DNA of 64,000 nt from Cryptomeria japonica. Taxonomy: Eukaryota; Streptophyta; Pinopsida; Cupressales; Cupressaceae. The notes beneath the pieces were generated by a model, which was not told the DNA's origin, searched no databases, and saw nothing but the letters and a program-made list of their open reading frames with translations. Each line of letters opens with the position of its first letter. Position 1 is the stretch's first letter. This document shows, in pieces, positions 45,104 to 55,660 of the stretch. Position numbers and translations under genes: made by a program. The stretch is taken from the NCBI RefSeq assembly GCF_030272615.1, contig NC_081413.1:186054169-186118168 (forward strand), given 5' to 3'.

Positions 45104-46642
45104 ATGGGTAAGGAATATGATCTCATAGAACAACTTAAAGCTACCCCTGCTAAGATATCCCTTTGGGATTTGATTCAAACTTCTTCCGCTCATCATGGAA
45201 TGTTACAAGATGCCTTGAAAGATTGGAATGTTCCTCCACCGAATACATCTAGTAATTTAGCATCTTTGGTTAACTCTGTGATGAATCCTAAAGCTCAAAT
45301 TGTGTTTACCCAAGATGAGTTGCCTACTAGTGAAATCCAACATCAATATGATCCCTTGATGATTGTGGTTATCATGAAAGACACAGCTATAAGGCGAACA
45401 CTAGTAGATAATGGCTCTGGTCTTAATGTGTGTAGCATTAATCTTTTGCATAAGATGAATAAGGATACATCCTTAATTGAACCGGACTCTCGTCCTATTC
45501 GAGGCTTTGATAATGTGGCTAAAACTTCATTAGGTACTATCACCTTACCCATCACAGTGGGGCCTATTACTTTGCCTACACCTATCCATGTTATGTCGGG
45601 AAATCTAATGTACAACTTGCTACTGGGGAGACCTTGGATTCACAGTATGCAAGCTGTCCCTTCTACATTGCATAGACAAGTTAAATTTATTTATAAAAAT
45701 AAGACATATACCTTGATAGGTGATACTAATTTTCAAGCTTGTTTGCAAACATCCACTTCTAAGGGGGGTTCTTCTAAGCCGTCCTCATCTAGTGATGAAT
45801 CTTTAAATAAAATACCTATCGGTGAATCCTCGCTCTCTGATGATCAAAATTCTTTGGATGAGTCTGGAGCTCTTGGAGAAGATTCTTCTTGACTTGAAAC
45901 TACACATAAGAAGGATTTTGATCCTGGGAAGATCCTCAAAGACGACGATTGGGGATCCCTTGATTTTAATCCTACCTTTGTGGGTGAATATAAGGTTCCT
46001 TCTAGAGAAATTAAAGTTGAAAAGAAGGAAGAAGCTGAAAATCATAAAGTTGAAAAGAAAGAAGAAACTAAAAATCAATCAACCTTACCTGAATCTATGA
46101 GTAATAATTTTGTGGCCGCCTCTCAAACTTCTTTTCCTCACATCTCTAATTATGAAGAGTTTGATTCTTTGTCTTATGAAAAACCACCTTCTCTTCCTGA
46201 AATGGCTGATCGTTATGGTCGTGGTTTTTGCATTTTTGCTAAGCATGGGTATCATGGAAAAGGTTGTGGTGCTCATGAACAAGGGATAAGAGTTCCTCTA
46301 GAGACTAATTTTCACAATTATGCCTTTGGACTTGGCTTTAATCCCTGCAAACATACTAAAGCTTCTAAAAGACCATGCATTAGTGTTAATGCTATCTCTA
46401 CATCTTTATCAATACAACATCCTGAGTATATTGATGGGGATCCTTCATGTGCCTGTGCTTTGGATGTCTTCCCTACCGACGATGCTTTAGCTGAGTTCTT
46501 GGGAGCCTATGACACTCTTCCTTGTTATCATCACAATAGGGGACTCCCTTATTGTTTGAACACTGACGCCTATTTTGGAAAAGAGATTGATAATGACGAG
46601 ATTGTGAAAGAATTCCCTCAGTTAAAGGATACTCCTCAATAA
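45104..46642 (+). pseudogene. pol: E2 protease region and linker
   Basis: Starts with IEQLKATPAKISLWDLIQ, a segment typical of the stretch before the protease in Tat elements. The aspartic protease follows: TLVDNGSGLNVCSI (45400-45440; Asp-Asn-Gly in place of Asp-Thr-Gly), then LPITVGPITLPTPIHVM and NLLLGRPWIHSMQAVPSTLH (45610-45675). The linker 45893-46642 has a GRGFCIFAKHGYHGKGCGAHEQGI segment, the counterpart of the G-rich patch in this lineage. Stops: TGA 45890 and TAA 46640, both one transition away from sense codons. Confidence 0.85.
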
Positions 46643-48130
46643 AGTAATCTTCTCATAAGTGACACCATTGATGTTAAGATGGATCCTTGCAATAAAGAGA
46701 AAGTCATTAAAATTGGGAAATGTTTGGATGAAGAGGAACAGAAACAATATGAAGAACTATTGCATGAATTCCCTAAGATCTTTGCTTGGGCATATTCTGA
46801 CATGCCTGATATAGATCCTAAGATCGTTACTCATAATATTGTCTTAGTTCCTGATGCTAAGCCCGTGAAACAAAAGATTCAAAAAATGAATCCTAAGGTG
46901 GCTCTGCTTGTTAAGGCTGAGATTGAAAAATTATTGGAGGCTGGATTTATCCGCCCTATTGACTATTCCCCATTGATTTCAAATATTGTCGCTGTGGCTA
47001 AACCAGATAACAAAATAAGAATGTGTACTAACTTTCGGGATCTAAATAAGGCATCTTTAAAAGATGATTTCCCTCTTCCAAACATTAACATGATAGTTGA
47101 TTCTACGACAGGACATGCCTTGTTATCCTTCATGGATGGTTTTTCAGGCTACAATCAAATTTTTATTAACCCTCAAGATCAATTCAAAACCGCTTTCACT
47201 ACTCCCTAGGGTACGATTTGTTGGATAATGATGCCTTTTGGACTTAAAAACACCAGTGCAACTTATCAATGAGCGATGACCCTTATCTTTCATGATTATA
47301 TGCATAAGATTTTAGAGGATTATGTTGATGATATTTTGGCCAAATCCTTTCTTCGCATGGATCATGTTAAAATCCTTCGTCAAATCTTTGAAAGAATTTG
47401 TAAATATCACATGCGCTTGAATCCCCGCAAATGTGTTTTTGGTGTGGATAGTGGAAAACTATTAGGGTTCATAGTTTCGCATCGTGGGATTGAGGTGGAT
47501 ACTAAGAAAATAGATGCTATTGTCAACATGCCACCTCCTAGAAATGTGTCTCAACTTAAAAGCTTACAAGGAAAGATTCAAGCTATTCGTAGGTTTGTGT
47601 CTCAGCTTGTGGATCGTACCTTTCCTTTTACTCAACTTCTTAAAAGGGATATCACTTTTCAATGGAATGAGGATTGTCAGCAAGCATTTGAAGATTTAAA
47701 AGTGTATTTGGCTAGTCCTCCTATTCTTCAACCTGTCGAACCTTCTAAACCCTTCCTTCTATATACAGCTGCTTCCTCTCATGCTCTCGCAGCATTGTTG
47801 GCACAACATGATAAAGATGGTAAGGAATGTCCAGTTTATTACATAAGTCGTACCTTACTCGATTATGAGACCCGATATTCTGTGATAGAAAGACAATGTT
47901 TGGCCTTGGTATTTGTGACTCAGAAATTGAGACATTATCTTTTAAATTCAGAAGTCCATGTCATGGTAAAGTTTGATCCTTTGAAGCATCTTTTCTCTAA
48001 AACTGATTTATCAGGACGTCTAGCTAAGTGGGTTATGATGTTAACTGAATTTGACCTTAAATTTGTTTCACAAAGAGCAATTAAAGGACAAGCATTGATC
48101 GATCACTTAGTTGAGGCCCCTTCACCTTTC
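46643..48130 (+). pseudogene. pol: E2 reverse transcriptase and first RNase H
   Basis: RT: WAYSDMPDIDPKIVTHNI, EAGFIRPIDYSPLISNIV, RMCTNFRDLNKAS, FSGYNQIFINPQDQFKTAF, MPFGLKNTSATYQ and the catalytic box EDYVDDILAKS (47317-47349), both Asp intact. RNase H (gypsy type): FLLYTAASSHALAALL (47750-47800; Thr-Ala-Ala where Asp-Ala-Ser is usual, so the first catalytic Asp is lost) and YSVIERQCLALV. Stops TAG 47207 (for Trp) and TGA 47270 (for Arg) are the only breaks; there is no frameshift. Confidence 0.92.
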
Positions 48131-49948
48131 TCCTTCCCTAACCCTGAGTCCTTTCCTGATGACTTCATTCTTTTTATAGAGAAAGATGAAACTTGGGAGT
48201 TATACTTTGATGGCTCTAAGTGTCGTACGGGATCGGGGGCAGGTGTTGTTCTGGTTTCTCCTACAAAGAAACCTATTCCCTTATCATATCGTCTAAATTT
48301 CCTGTGTACCAATAACATTGCTGAGTATGAGGCTCTTATAGCGGGAATAAAAGCAGCCTTAGCTCTGAACATAAAACACATACATATCTATGGAGATTTG
48401 CAATTGATTATAAGACAAGTAACAGGAATATATCAAGCAAAACAAGACAAATTATCACAATATAAAGACCTTGCTATCTCTTTATTACAAAATTTTGATT
48501 CTTATACTATGGAACCCGTTCCTCGAAAAGATAATCGACATGCGGATACAATGGCATGTGTGGCTTCTCTGGTATCTTTAGAGGACCCTGTGGTCGATCT
48601 TAAATTCATTATTCACAACCTTATTTCTCCAGCTATTGTAGATGATTCTAGCTTGGTAACATGTTGTGATTTTATAGACTCAGATGAATGGTACTCGCAT
48701 ATCGTAAGATATTTGACCGATGGTACCTTTCCTGATTCTGCTAATAGGAACACTAGGGCTAGAATCCGCAAGCTGTCTACTAGATATATCATCCTTTCTA
48801 ATGTCCTTTATCGAAGGGGTTATGATGGTCTTCTCCTTCGTTGTCTTAACAAGTCGGAAATCCCTGTTGCTCTTGAAGAGGCACATTCAAGTGCCTGTGG
48901 GGGGCATTTTGGGGGCAAATCCTTGGTTCATAGATTGCTTCGTATGGGATACTATTGGCAAACTATGCAGAAGGATTCCTTTTCATTTGTTAAAAAATGT
49001 CATCAATGTCAACAACACAATAATCTGATTCATGCTCCTGCCCAAGAACTCCGTTCTCAAGTAGCTTCTTGGCCTTTTTCCGCATGGGGTTTGGATCTTA
49101 TTGGTAAAATCTCTCCTCCTTCATCTCAAGGACACACTTTCATTATAACCGCAACAGATTACTTTACAAAGTGGGTAGAAGCTATTCCCCTTCGCTCTAC
49201 CACTGCTAAAGTGATTTGTCAATTTCTTCTAGAAAACATCATTTCTTGATTCGGGATACCTTCTACTATAATCTCAGATAATGGGACATCATTTAAGAAC
49301 AAGGATGTGAAGAAATTCCTCGAGAAGTATCATATCAAACATCAATTTTCTACACCATACTATCCTCAGTCAAATGGTCAAGCCGAATCATCCAATAAGA
49401 TAATTGAACAAATCCTTCACAAAACCGTGAATAAGCATGGTAAGGATTGGAGTAACCAGCTAATCTATGCTCTTTGGGCCTACTGAACGAGTGTACGAAT
49501 TGCTACGAGAACTACTCCTTATAATCTTGTTTATGGTGCTGATGCTATTATGCCCTTAGAATTAGAGATTCCATCACTTAGGGTTTCTCTCAAAGGTATA
49601 GTAGATGATGACTCTTATAGAGAACAACGACTTCAACAGCTTGAGATGCTTGATGAACAGCGTATAAACCCTCTTGAGCATATTCAAGCGTATCACAAAA
49701 CTCTACAACGAAGCTATAATGATAAGGTTATTCAACATTCCTTCTCAGTAGGTGACTTAGTCCTTTATGAGAATCAGCGCAATGTGAATGCCTTACCTAC
49801 AGAAAAAGGAAAATTTAGTCCTAATTGGCTTGGACCATATATCGTTATTGAGGATTATGGATCAGGTGCTTACAAAATAGCGGATGTAGACGGTACGCCT
49901 CTTAAAGAACCTATAAATGCTATGCACTTGCGTAGATATTATGCTTAA
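48131..49948 (+). pseudogene. pol: E2 second (archaeal-type) RNase H and integrase
   Basis: The second RNase H starts near 48186: WELYFDGSKCRTGSGAGVVL (Asp), NNIAEYEALIAGIKAAL (Glu), HIYGDLQLIIRQ (Asp) and DNRHADTMACVAS (Asp). This extra domain is the hallmark of Tat-type elements. Integrase: HSSACGGHFGG...CHQCQQH (zinc domain), WGLDLIGKI (Asp), IISDNGTSF (Asp) and SNGQAESSNKI (Glu), all catalytic residues present. The C-terminal GDLVLYENQRN...NWLGPYIVIE...NAMHLRRYYA ends at TAA 49946-49948. Stops TGA 49247 (Arg) and TGA 49484 (Trp) are single transitions. No chromodomain. Confidence 0.92.
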
Positions 49949-50553
49949 TTCTTCATTCTTCATCTATCTTCTTTTTCAATTCTTCAACATTGGATAATAT
50001 GTTAGTGTCTCTTAATTAAAGCAAAATAGAATTAAATGTTATGTTGTTTAATCTATATTGCTTCGTTCCTAACAAGCGTGTCTTCTTACTTTATGGTTTG
50101 TCTTGAATTCATTTATGTAAATTGTGAAAGATTTACATTCCCATTATGCTAGCATATTATACAGTGTCTTTATGTGTTAAGTAGAATCGTATCATGTTGT
50201 GTTTAAATTCAAAATTAAATCACATTAGTTATATGATTCTTAGACTTAATGCATATTTCTTCCCTATCATCAATGTAGTACTTGATTAAATATTTAATTA
50301 AGTCACACATGTATCAATTTAATCATGGAGCATTGAGAAATCAATCACATGGAAATTAAATTCTGAACATACATGTACATTTACCAGATGTATTAGATTT
50401 AATCAAAACAAAATAGACATTGTTTTAAGCATTAAAGATAACACATTTGAGACAAAAGAGAAGCATGTATATATACATATATATATGTGTGGATCATATA
50501 CAAATATAGGTCACTGTATATCCAAAATGTGATCTCTCTCCTACATCATAAAA
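49949..50553 (+). other. E2 spacer after integrase
   Basis: AT-rich, no open frame of interest. A TA-rich microsatellite (TATATATACATATATATATG) lies near 50467-50487. For the antisense gene this is the downstream, terminator side. Confidence 0.6.
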
Positions 50554-50769
50554 TCATCTCCTATCCCTAGAACTGGTGGCTGGAGAGTGTCGACTGGACG
50601 CTCCCTCCTGATCTGGCCGTGAAGGTGGACCCATGGGTGTGTAGCAGGATACAGACCGTGAGTGACTCCAAGAGGAACTCCTATGATCCCTATCCATAAG
50701 GATCGCGTGATAGGTGGTAGCCTCGGCCTGAGCCGCTGCTAGATCTCACCGCGCCTGCTGGAGGTCCTC

Positions 50770-50836
50770 TGATAGGACTCTCTCTCTCTCTGTCGCACCT
50801 GCTGGAGGTCCTCTGATAGGACTCTCTCTCTCTCCC
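50770..50836 (-). repeat. Tandem duplication with GA run in exon 3 of the antisense gene
   Basis: The block GGAGGTCCTCTGATAGGACTCTCTCTC occurs twice, near 50760 and 50811. On the minus strand the protein repeats VLSEDLQQ. The two GA runs differ in length by a number not divisible by three, so the second copy is out of frame. Confidence 0.75.
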
Positions 50837-52816
50837 TCCATATATCTACCTATACTCGGAATGGGAAAAACAAGTCCTCATGCCGACCCGCGTTCCCCTG
50901 AGCCTATAGGCAATATGTGACGAACTGGGGATCTGTGCTATCATGGAAATGTCTGTCATTGCCTACTGAATTAAGGAACGCCACTCCTGCACATTAGTTG
51001 TGGCAGTAGAACAGATTTTTTGTTAGTACCATTCTATATCATCAAAACATTAATCAATCAATATAAAACTACTATACCTGGATCTCCCTCACGCCAGTAG
51101 GGATCATGATATGGTAGCATCTGTGCCTGGGCACCACTAGGCTCCCCTCGCTCGAATAATCTGTGCACGATGGGTGTGGGCTAGATGGTACTAGGAACAG
51201 GTCTCCGTATCACCTCATGTTCCCCCTATTGGGGAATAAGACGTGGATCCAGAGCTATGGTATCGTCTCCTGAATGGTGGGGAGCTGCATCCGACTCCTC
51301 CTCATCATCTCTATCCTCCTCCTCATCATCCTCCTCGTCATCCTCATCCTTGTCCTCATCCGCATCATCACTTTCATCTCCCTCATCCTCCTCTCTATCT
51401 GTATCCTCCTCCTCCTCCTCGGCACTGGGCTGATCACCTGTAGGTGGATCAGGATCTCCCGCCTCCTCATAACCCTCTCCCTCCTCTGGCTCCTCTGACC
51501 TGGATCCCTGGTCCTCGTCTTGGTCTCCATGTCTCCATGGGCCTAGATAGCCTGTTGGATGATCTGGTGGAAAGATAGGACTTGGATATGATCTCATAAA
51601 CCATGAGATGTACCTGCGCTGTGCTCCAAGATCTGCAGAATAATCAGTGACTACATCCTGATCAGATCCCTCTAAGTCTGTAGTCTCGATGTCATCTATC
51701 GTCGGTCTCGCTACTACTCTAGGTCTGGGAAGGACTCGCGAGTGTCGAGTATAGATGGGCACATCAGCTGGAACACACTGCTCTAGCCTGAACTGCCTCC
51801 GTACTCGGTCGAAGTAGAAAGGGACTATGATGTGTGCATATCGTCCCCGTAGTAGGCGGTTCCTCTGTAGGCATGCTAACTGTCTCTCCATCCCATCCCA
51901 TCTGTGCATCCATAGGTAAGGTCTCCACACTATTACCCCGGCAATCAGTCTGTCGAAAATCACTCTCCAATATAACAAATCTCCAAATCTCCACTCGCTG
52001 GTAAGTGGATAAGCGAACACCCTAGGTCGCTCACTCGCTGTACTCAGCGAAAAGCCGACGGGCCTGGTGCATGTGAAGTGCTCTAAAATCCACACCTGCA
52101 GAAGTGTGCATGTCATCAAACTGCAACCCTGTCCGAATACATACTCCTCAAGGTCGTGATAGAGATGTGCAAGCATACTCCGACCCCAAGCATACACTCT
52201 CCTGTGTCTCTCCATCGCTTTGATGCACCATGTGAGACCCCCATGCATGTGCGTGCCTCGCCCATTAGGGTAGACGACTAGTGCTATGATGGCTATCATA
52301 AGGCGTCTCAGAAGGGGTACCTCCCCTGTAGGATGTAAGAGCCAGCTGACCATGATGCGACCTCTCGTCTCGCTCGGCATGACTCTCCCTATGCAATATA
52401 CCTACTCCCTCTGATGATCCTCCGCTGACCGATCGGTCGTGTATGTAACAGTCGCTCCTTTGATAGGAAGATGAAGTATACGGTACACATCCTCGAGTGT
52501 AACTGTCAGCTCCCCTACTGGAAGATGAAATGTGCATGTGTCAGGATCCCATCGCTCCATCAATGCCATCAGCATTGCAGGATGGAACCGAATGGCTGGC
52601 ATGAGGATCACATACCATAATCCCACGATCAATAATGTGTCTCTCTCTGCCTGAGTCAGCCGTAGAATCTGATCTCGCAAACTGCGAAGAATATGTCTCG
52701 CTGTATGCTCTCTCATGTAAGGAAGGCCCTGCAACAAAAAAACATAACCGTAATCAGTACTCGATCATCAAAATCGCTCATGCAAACTGTCAAACATCGT
52801 ATGCCAAGCCCTAATT

Positions 52817-52952
52817 GGGACCATGGCGCCCTGATTGGGACCATGGCGCCCTGTCAGGGACCATGGCGCCCTGGTTGGGACCATGGCGCCCTGGGGGGAC
52901 CAGGGCGCCCCACAGGGACCATGGCACCCTGGGGGGACCATGGCGCCCTGGG
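52817..52952. repeat. 19-20 bp tandem repeat in intron 1 of the antisense gene
   Basis: Seven copies of GGGACCATGGCGCCCTG plus 2-3 variable bases, starting at 52817, 52837, 52857, 52877, 52896, 52915 and 52934 (periods 20, 20, 20, 19, 19, 19). Each unit contains the palindromes CCATGG and GGCGCC. The overlapping open frames on both strands here (52693-53152) arise from the repeat and are not genes. Confidence 0.9.
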
Positions 52953-53121
52953 TGGGGCCCGGCTCACCCTTCAGGGCCCGCAAACGATCACAAAAAAGTC
53001 AAAATGCAGAAAATCAAAAGTCAAAGTTTAGTCAACTCACCTCATCCAGTGGCTCGTCGTCGATCACGGCCTGTCGCATGATCTCAATCCTCGTGGGACG
53101 CTCTGGTTGTCGTGAAGGCAT

Positions 53122-53703
53122 GATGATGGCTATGTGGGCTCCACTGCAATGAACAGTACTCAGAATCAACAAAGTGACAAATGCAAATGTCTCTTTCAAG
53201 GTATATACGTTCATTCCTTTACCTTTACTTTCAAAACCCTAATTTTCCTCTTTCACTCATTTCATCATAACTTGAGTTTGGGAGATGCGATTTTTGAACC
53301 GTTTGTTGCGTAGGAATCGTATTTTCATTCCCCTACTCTCGGGATGTTCCAAAAAGTGCTTTGATGAAGCCTTTTTAGTGAACATCCCTCATCAATACTC
53401 TCTTACATAATTTGTCGTAAGTAAACATGCTACCCTGTTTCACCTCCCTAATAAGCAAGTCGAAACAGGGGGGGGCATATAGCTACTCACAAATTTCATC
53501 ACTTTCCTTAGTAAGCATTAGGTGATTTTTGTGATCTAACGTGTGTTTTGTAGGGTGCGGTTCCTAACTGTGTACTACAGATACCGCTGGGGGCTTTGTC
53601 CAACAACTTATGGATATATCCTTTTTTCAAATGATGTTTACTTTCTGTACTTTAGCTTGCATATGCACGTAGTACTCATATGACCGCTAAAGTGGGGGCT
53701 AAA
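53122..53703 (+). promoter_or_regulatory. E2 3' region with polypurine tract; upstream side of the antisense gene
   Basis: AAAGTGGGGGCTAAA (53689-53703) abuts the 3' LTR and is the polypurine tract. A second purine block, GAAACAGGGGGGGGC, lies near 53462-53476. On the minus strand this is the region upstream of the antisense ATG; a TATA-like GTATATACC is at about 53199-53207, some 80 bases before the ATG, but this is weak evidence for a promoter. Confidence 0.65.
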
Positions 53704-55364
53704 TGTAGCATCATAAATTGTACGCACTTGCTAAAGCAGTACAATTTAACACCTAGTTTAGCACCCGCCTTGGCGCAGTTGCACTTTGCATGGCATTTCC
53801 CCTTTAGCACTTAATTAATCAAATTAATTAGGTCTAAAGGTTCTATTTCACCATTTTCCACATCATAAAGTTGGGCTCTTTCATTAAAGCGTGCCCCTTT
53901 CATTTTATTCCTCCAATACATCACTTAATCAAAAACCCTAATTAGGCCCTATTCTGAGCTTGGGGGCTTGATTTCGGGGGTCAAAACATCTTGAAATCAC
54001 CTGTAACTTCGGGATTCTCTCTAAAATCATCATATCTGACGGCCCTGAAAATTTGGTGAAAAGTTGTCAGGACCGTGGCACCCGGAGTGCACACGGTCCC
54101 GGACATTTTTCCCAAAATTTTAGGAGCGTGATCCAATCATAAAATAAAGATTAACCCCAAGAAATTGGCAGGATATTCAATCTCTTGTTCGGCCAAAAGA
54201 TGAAATTGCGACCTAGGGTTTCATACATAAGAGCTCTCTTTCTTCATTTGAAGGGATCGGATTTTTGTTTTTAGGAACTTCATATGCAGTGAAAGAGAAG
54301 ATCTTTGAAGACTTCAACATCTTACAACATCCCTCTATCAAGCATTTATCAATTCCATTCATCCATTTAGGGCTTGGAAGACATTGAAGAACAATAGGAG
54401 ATTACCGACTGAAGATTGGCTTGTACTCCTCCCTTGAGGGTTGGGTATGATTTCATGTTGTTTTCATGTCTTTACATAAGCTTCAATACATCATTTATTC
54501 ATGCTTTAGATCACTTTGCATCTTGATTTAGAGCATTTATGTTATCATTTACAAGCAATTAGGGTTTACTTTCTAGGTTGCTCTAGTTTGCTTTCTTGCA
54601 TTTTAGGACCTTGCACACACACTAGGTCTGCACACACAATACATTTTACAAAACAACTTGGCTATTCGTGGAGGTGGAAATCACTGAAGTAGGGGTTTGA
54701 CTAAGGCAAAACCCTATATAGCCACCCATACACCCTTTTTCAGATATCATTGCAGGTTTCAGGATTCAGACGACGCCGCGGGATACAGATCCGGAGAGAG
54801 AAGGTCGAGACAGCACTCTGTATCAAATTGCAGAGCAAAAGACTGGGACAGGGGCACTGGGCACCCTGGTCCTACCAGGATAGGGGCACTGGGTGCCCTG
54901 GTCCCTGGGACAGAGGCACTGGGTGCCCTGGTCCTCCGGACAGACAGCTTTTAGAGAGCTTTCCGACAGTGTTCCAGAGTGCAGAACAGCAATTTCCGAT
55001 GAAGTTTTCAGGACAATGGCGCCCGCGCCCCCGTCCCACACATTTTCAGTCCGATTTTGACTCCGAGTACACATGTGCATTCTTATTTCATCCTTGTATT
55101 TATATTTGTTCATTGTTTAATCTCAATTCTGCAATCTTGTTATTAGTTCATACTTGCACTTTGGGATCAGGGTTTGAACTTGCATTACTTGATCTTACAA
55201 TTTCAACAAGGGAATAGAAATCCTAATAGATATCTCGTGGCTCTCTCTTTAACAAAAAGAAGTAGCCAATTGTGCAATATCTCTAGGCTCTTTCGTATTC
55301 CGTAATGTGTGTCAAAAGGTAGGATTAAGGCATGTTAACCTAGTCTCGCTTTTTCCCCCACACA
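53704..55364 (+). repeat. E2 3' LTR
   Basis: 1,661 bp, TGTAGCATCATAAATTG...CCCCCACACA, the same length as the 5' copy. TATA box ACCCTATATAGCC at 54711-54723; minisatellite at 54850-54942. Directly followed by the duplicated TATTC. Confidence 0.92.
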
Positions 55365-55369
55365 TATTC

Positions 55370-55660
55370 AAAAATGTTGACTTCACATCCATCTGATATA
55401 CTTTGAATCCCTTATATGATGCAAATGGAAGTAAAGTCCTGACACCTTCTAGTCTAGCAACTGTTGCAAAAGTCTCACCATAATCTTCTCCTTCTTCTTG
55501 TGCAAAACCTTTGCAAACCAATCTGGATTTGTTCCGGACAACTATACCATCTTCATTTAGTTTGTTCCTGAATACCCACTTAGTACCTATCACATTTTTA
55601 TTCACCGGTCTCAGTACTAGGGTCCATGTGTTGTTTTTCTCAATTTGATCAAGCTCATCC
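55370..55660 (-). pseudogene. pol: G reverse transcriptase, N-terminal part
   Basis: Minus-strand: [51 protein letters not shown] in the normal copia order (split over 55590-55430), then [17 protein letters not shown], where E2 is inserted. Continues at 42534. This part is open without stops. Confidence 0.9.

Larger units (their letters stand above)
50554..53121 (-). pseudogene. Antisense plant-mobile-domain (MAIN-like) gene with two introns inside E2
   Basis: Exon 1 53121-53041 (ATG 53121, MPSRQPERPTRIEIMRQ), intron 1 52729-53040 (donor GAG/GTGAGT, acceptor TTTTGTTGCAG), exon 2 52728-51078, intron 2 50987-51077 (CAG/GTATAG to AATGTGCAG), exon 3 50986-50554. Phases fit: exon 1 ends in phase 0, exon 2 in phase 1. 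Exon 2 has the plant mobile domain (aminotransferase-like): RFHPAMLMALMERWDPDTCTFHLP, then LTVTLEDVYRILHLP, MHGGLTWCIKAMER, YAWGRSMLAHLYHDL. A 60-residue Asp/Glu tract follows (51290-51425), then a coiled coil in exon 3. Breaks: TAG 52402, 51226 and 51181, three stops in exon 3 and a one-base slip at a duplicated GA repeat. Relatives act in silencing or sit in transposons; the role here is unknown. Confidence 0.85.
42535..55369 (+). mobile_element. Element E2: full-length Tat-type Ty3/gypsy element with an antisense gene
   Basis: LTRs 42540-44200 and 53704-55364, both 1,661 bp, with perfect duplication TATTC (42535-42539 and 55365-55369). By eye the LTRs differ at roughly 3% of sites. Internal order: primer site, one 1,860-codon polyprotein frame (44369-49948; protease, RT, RNase H, second RNase H, integrase), a 3' region with an antisense plant-mobile-domain gene (53121-50554), polypurine tract. 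The doubled RNase H marks the Tat branch of plant Ty3/gypsy. Unlike most Tat elements, no capsid domain or CCHC knuckle is visible before the protease. Confidence 0.92.

Noticed and set aside
51185-51498. Plus-strand open frames rich in Ser, Pro and Leu/Ile
   Set aside because: They are the complement of the Asp/Glu-coding tract of the antisense plant-mobile-domain gene; low-complexity CTC repeats keep three frames open.
52817-52952. CRISPR-like array of seven units
   Set aside because: Units are directly tandem with 2-3 variable bases and no spacers, in a plant retrotransposon.
52693-53152. Four overlapping open frames on both strands over the CCATGGCGCC repeat
   Set aside because: A 19-20 bp GC-rich repeat without stops creates them; they fall in a predicted intron and match no protein.
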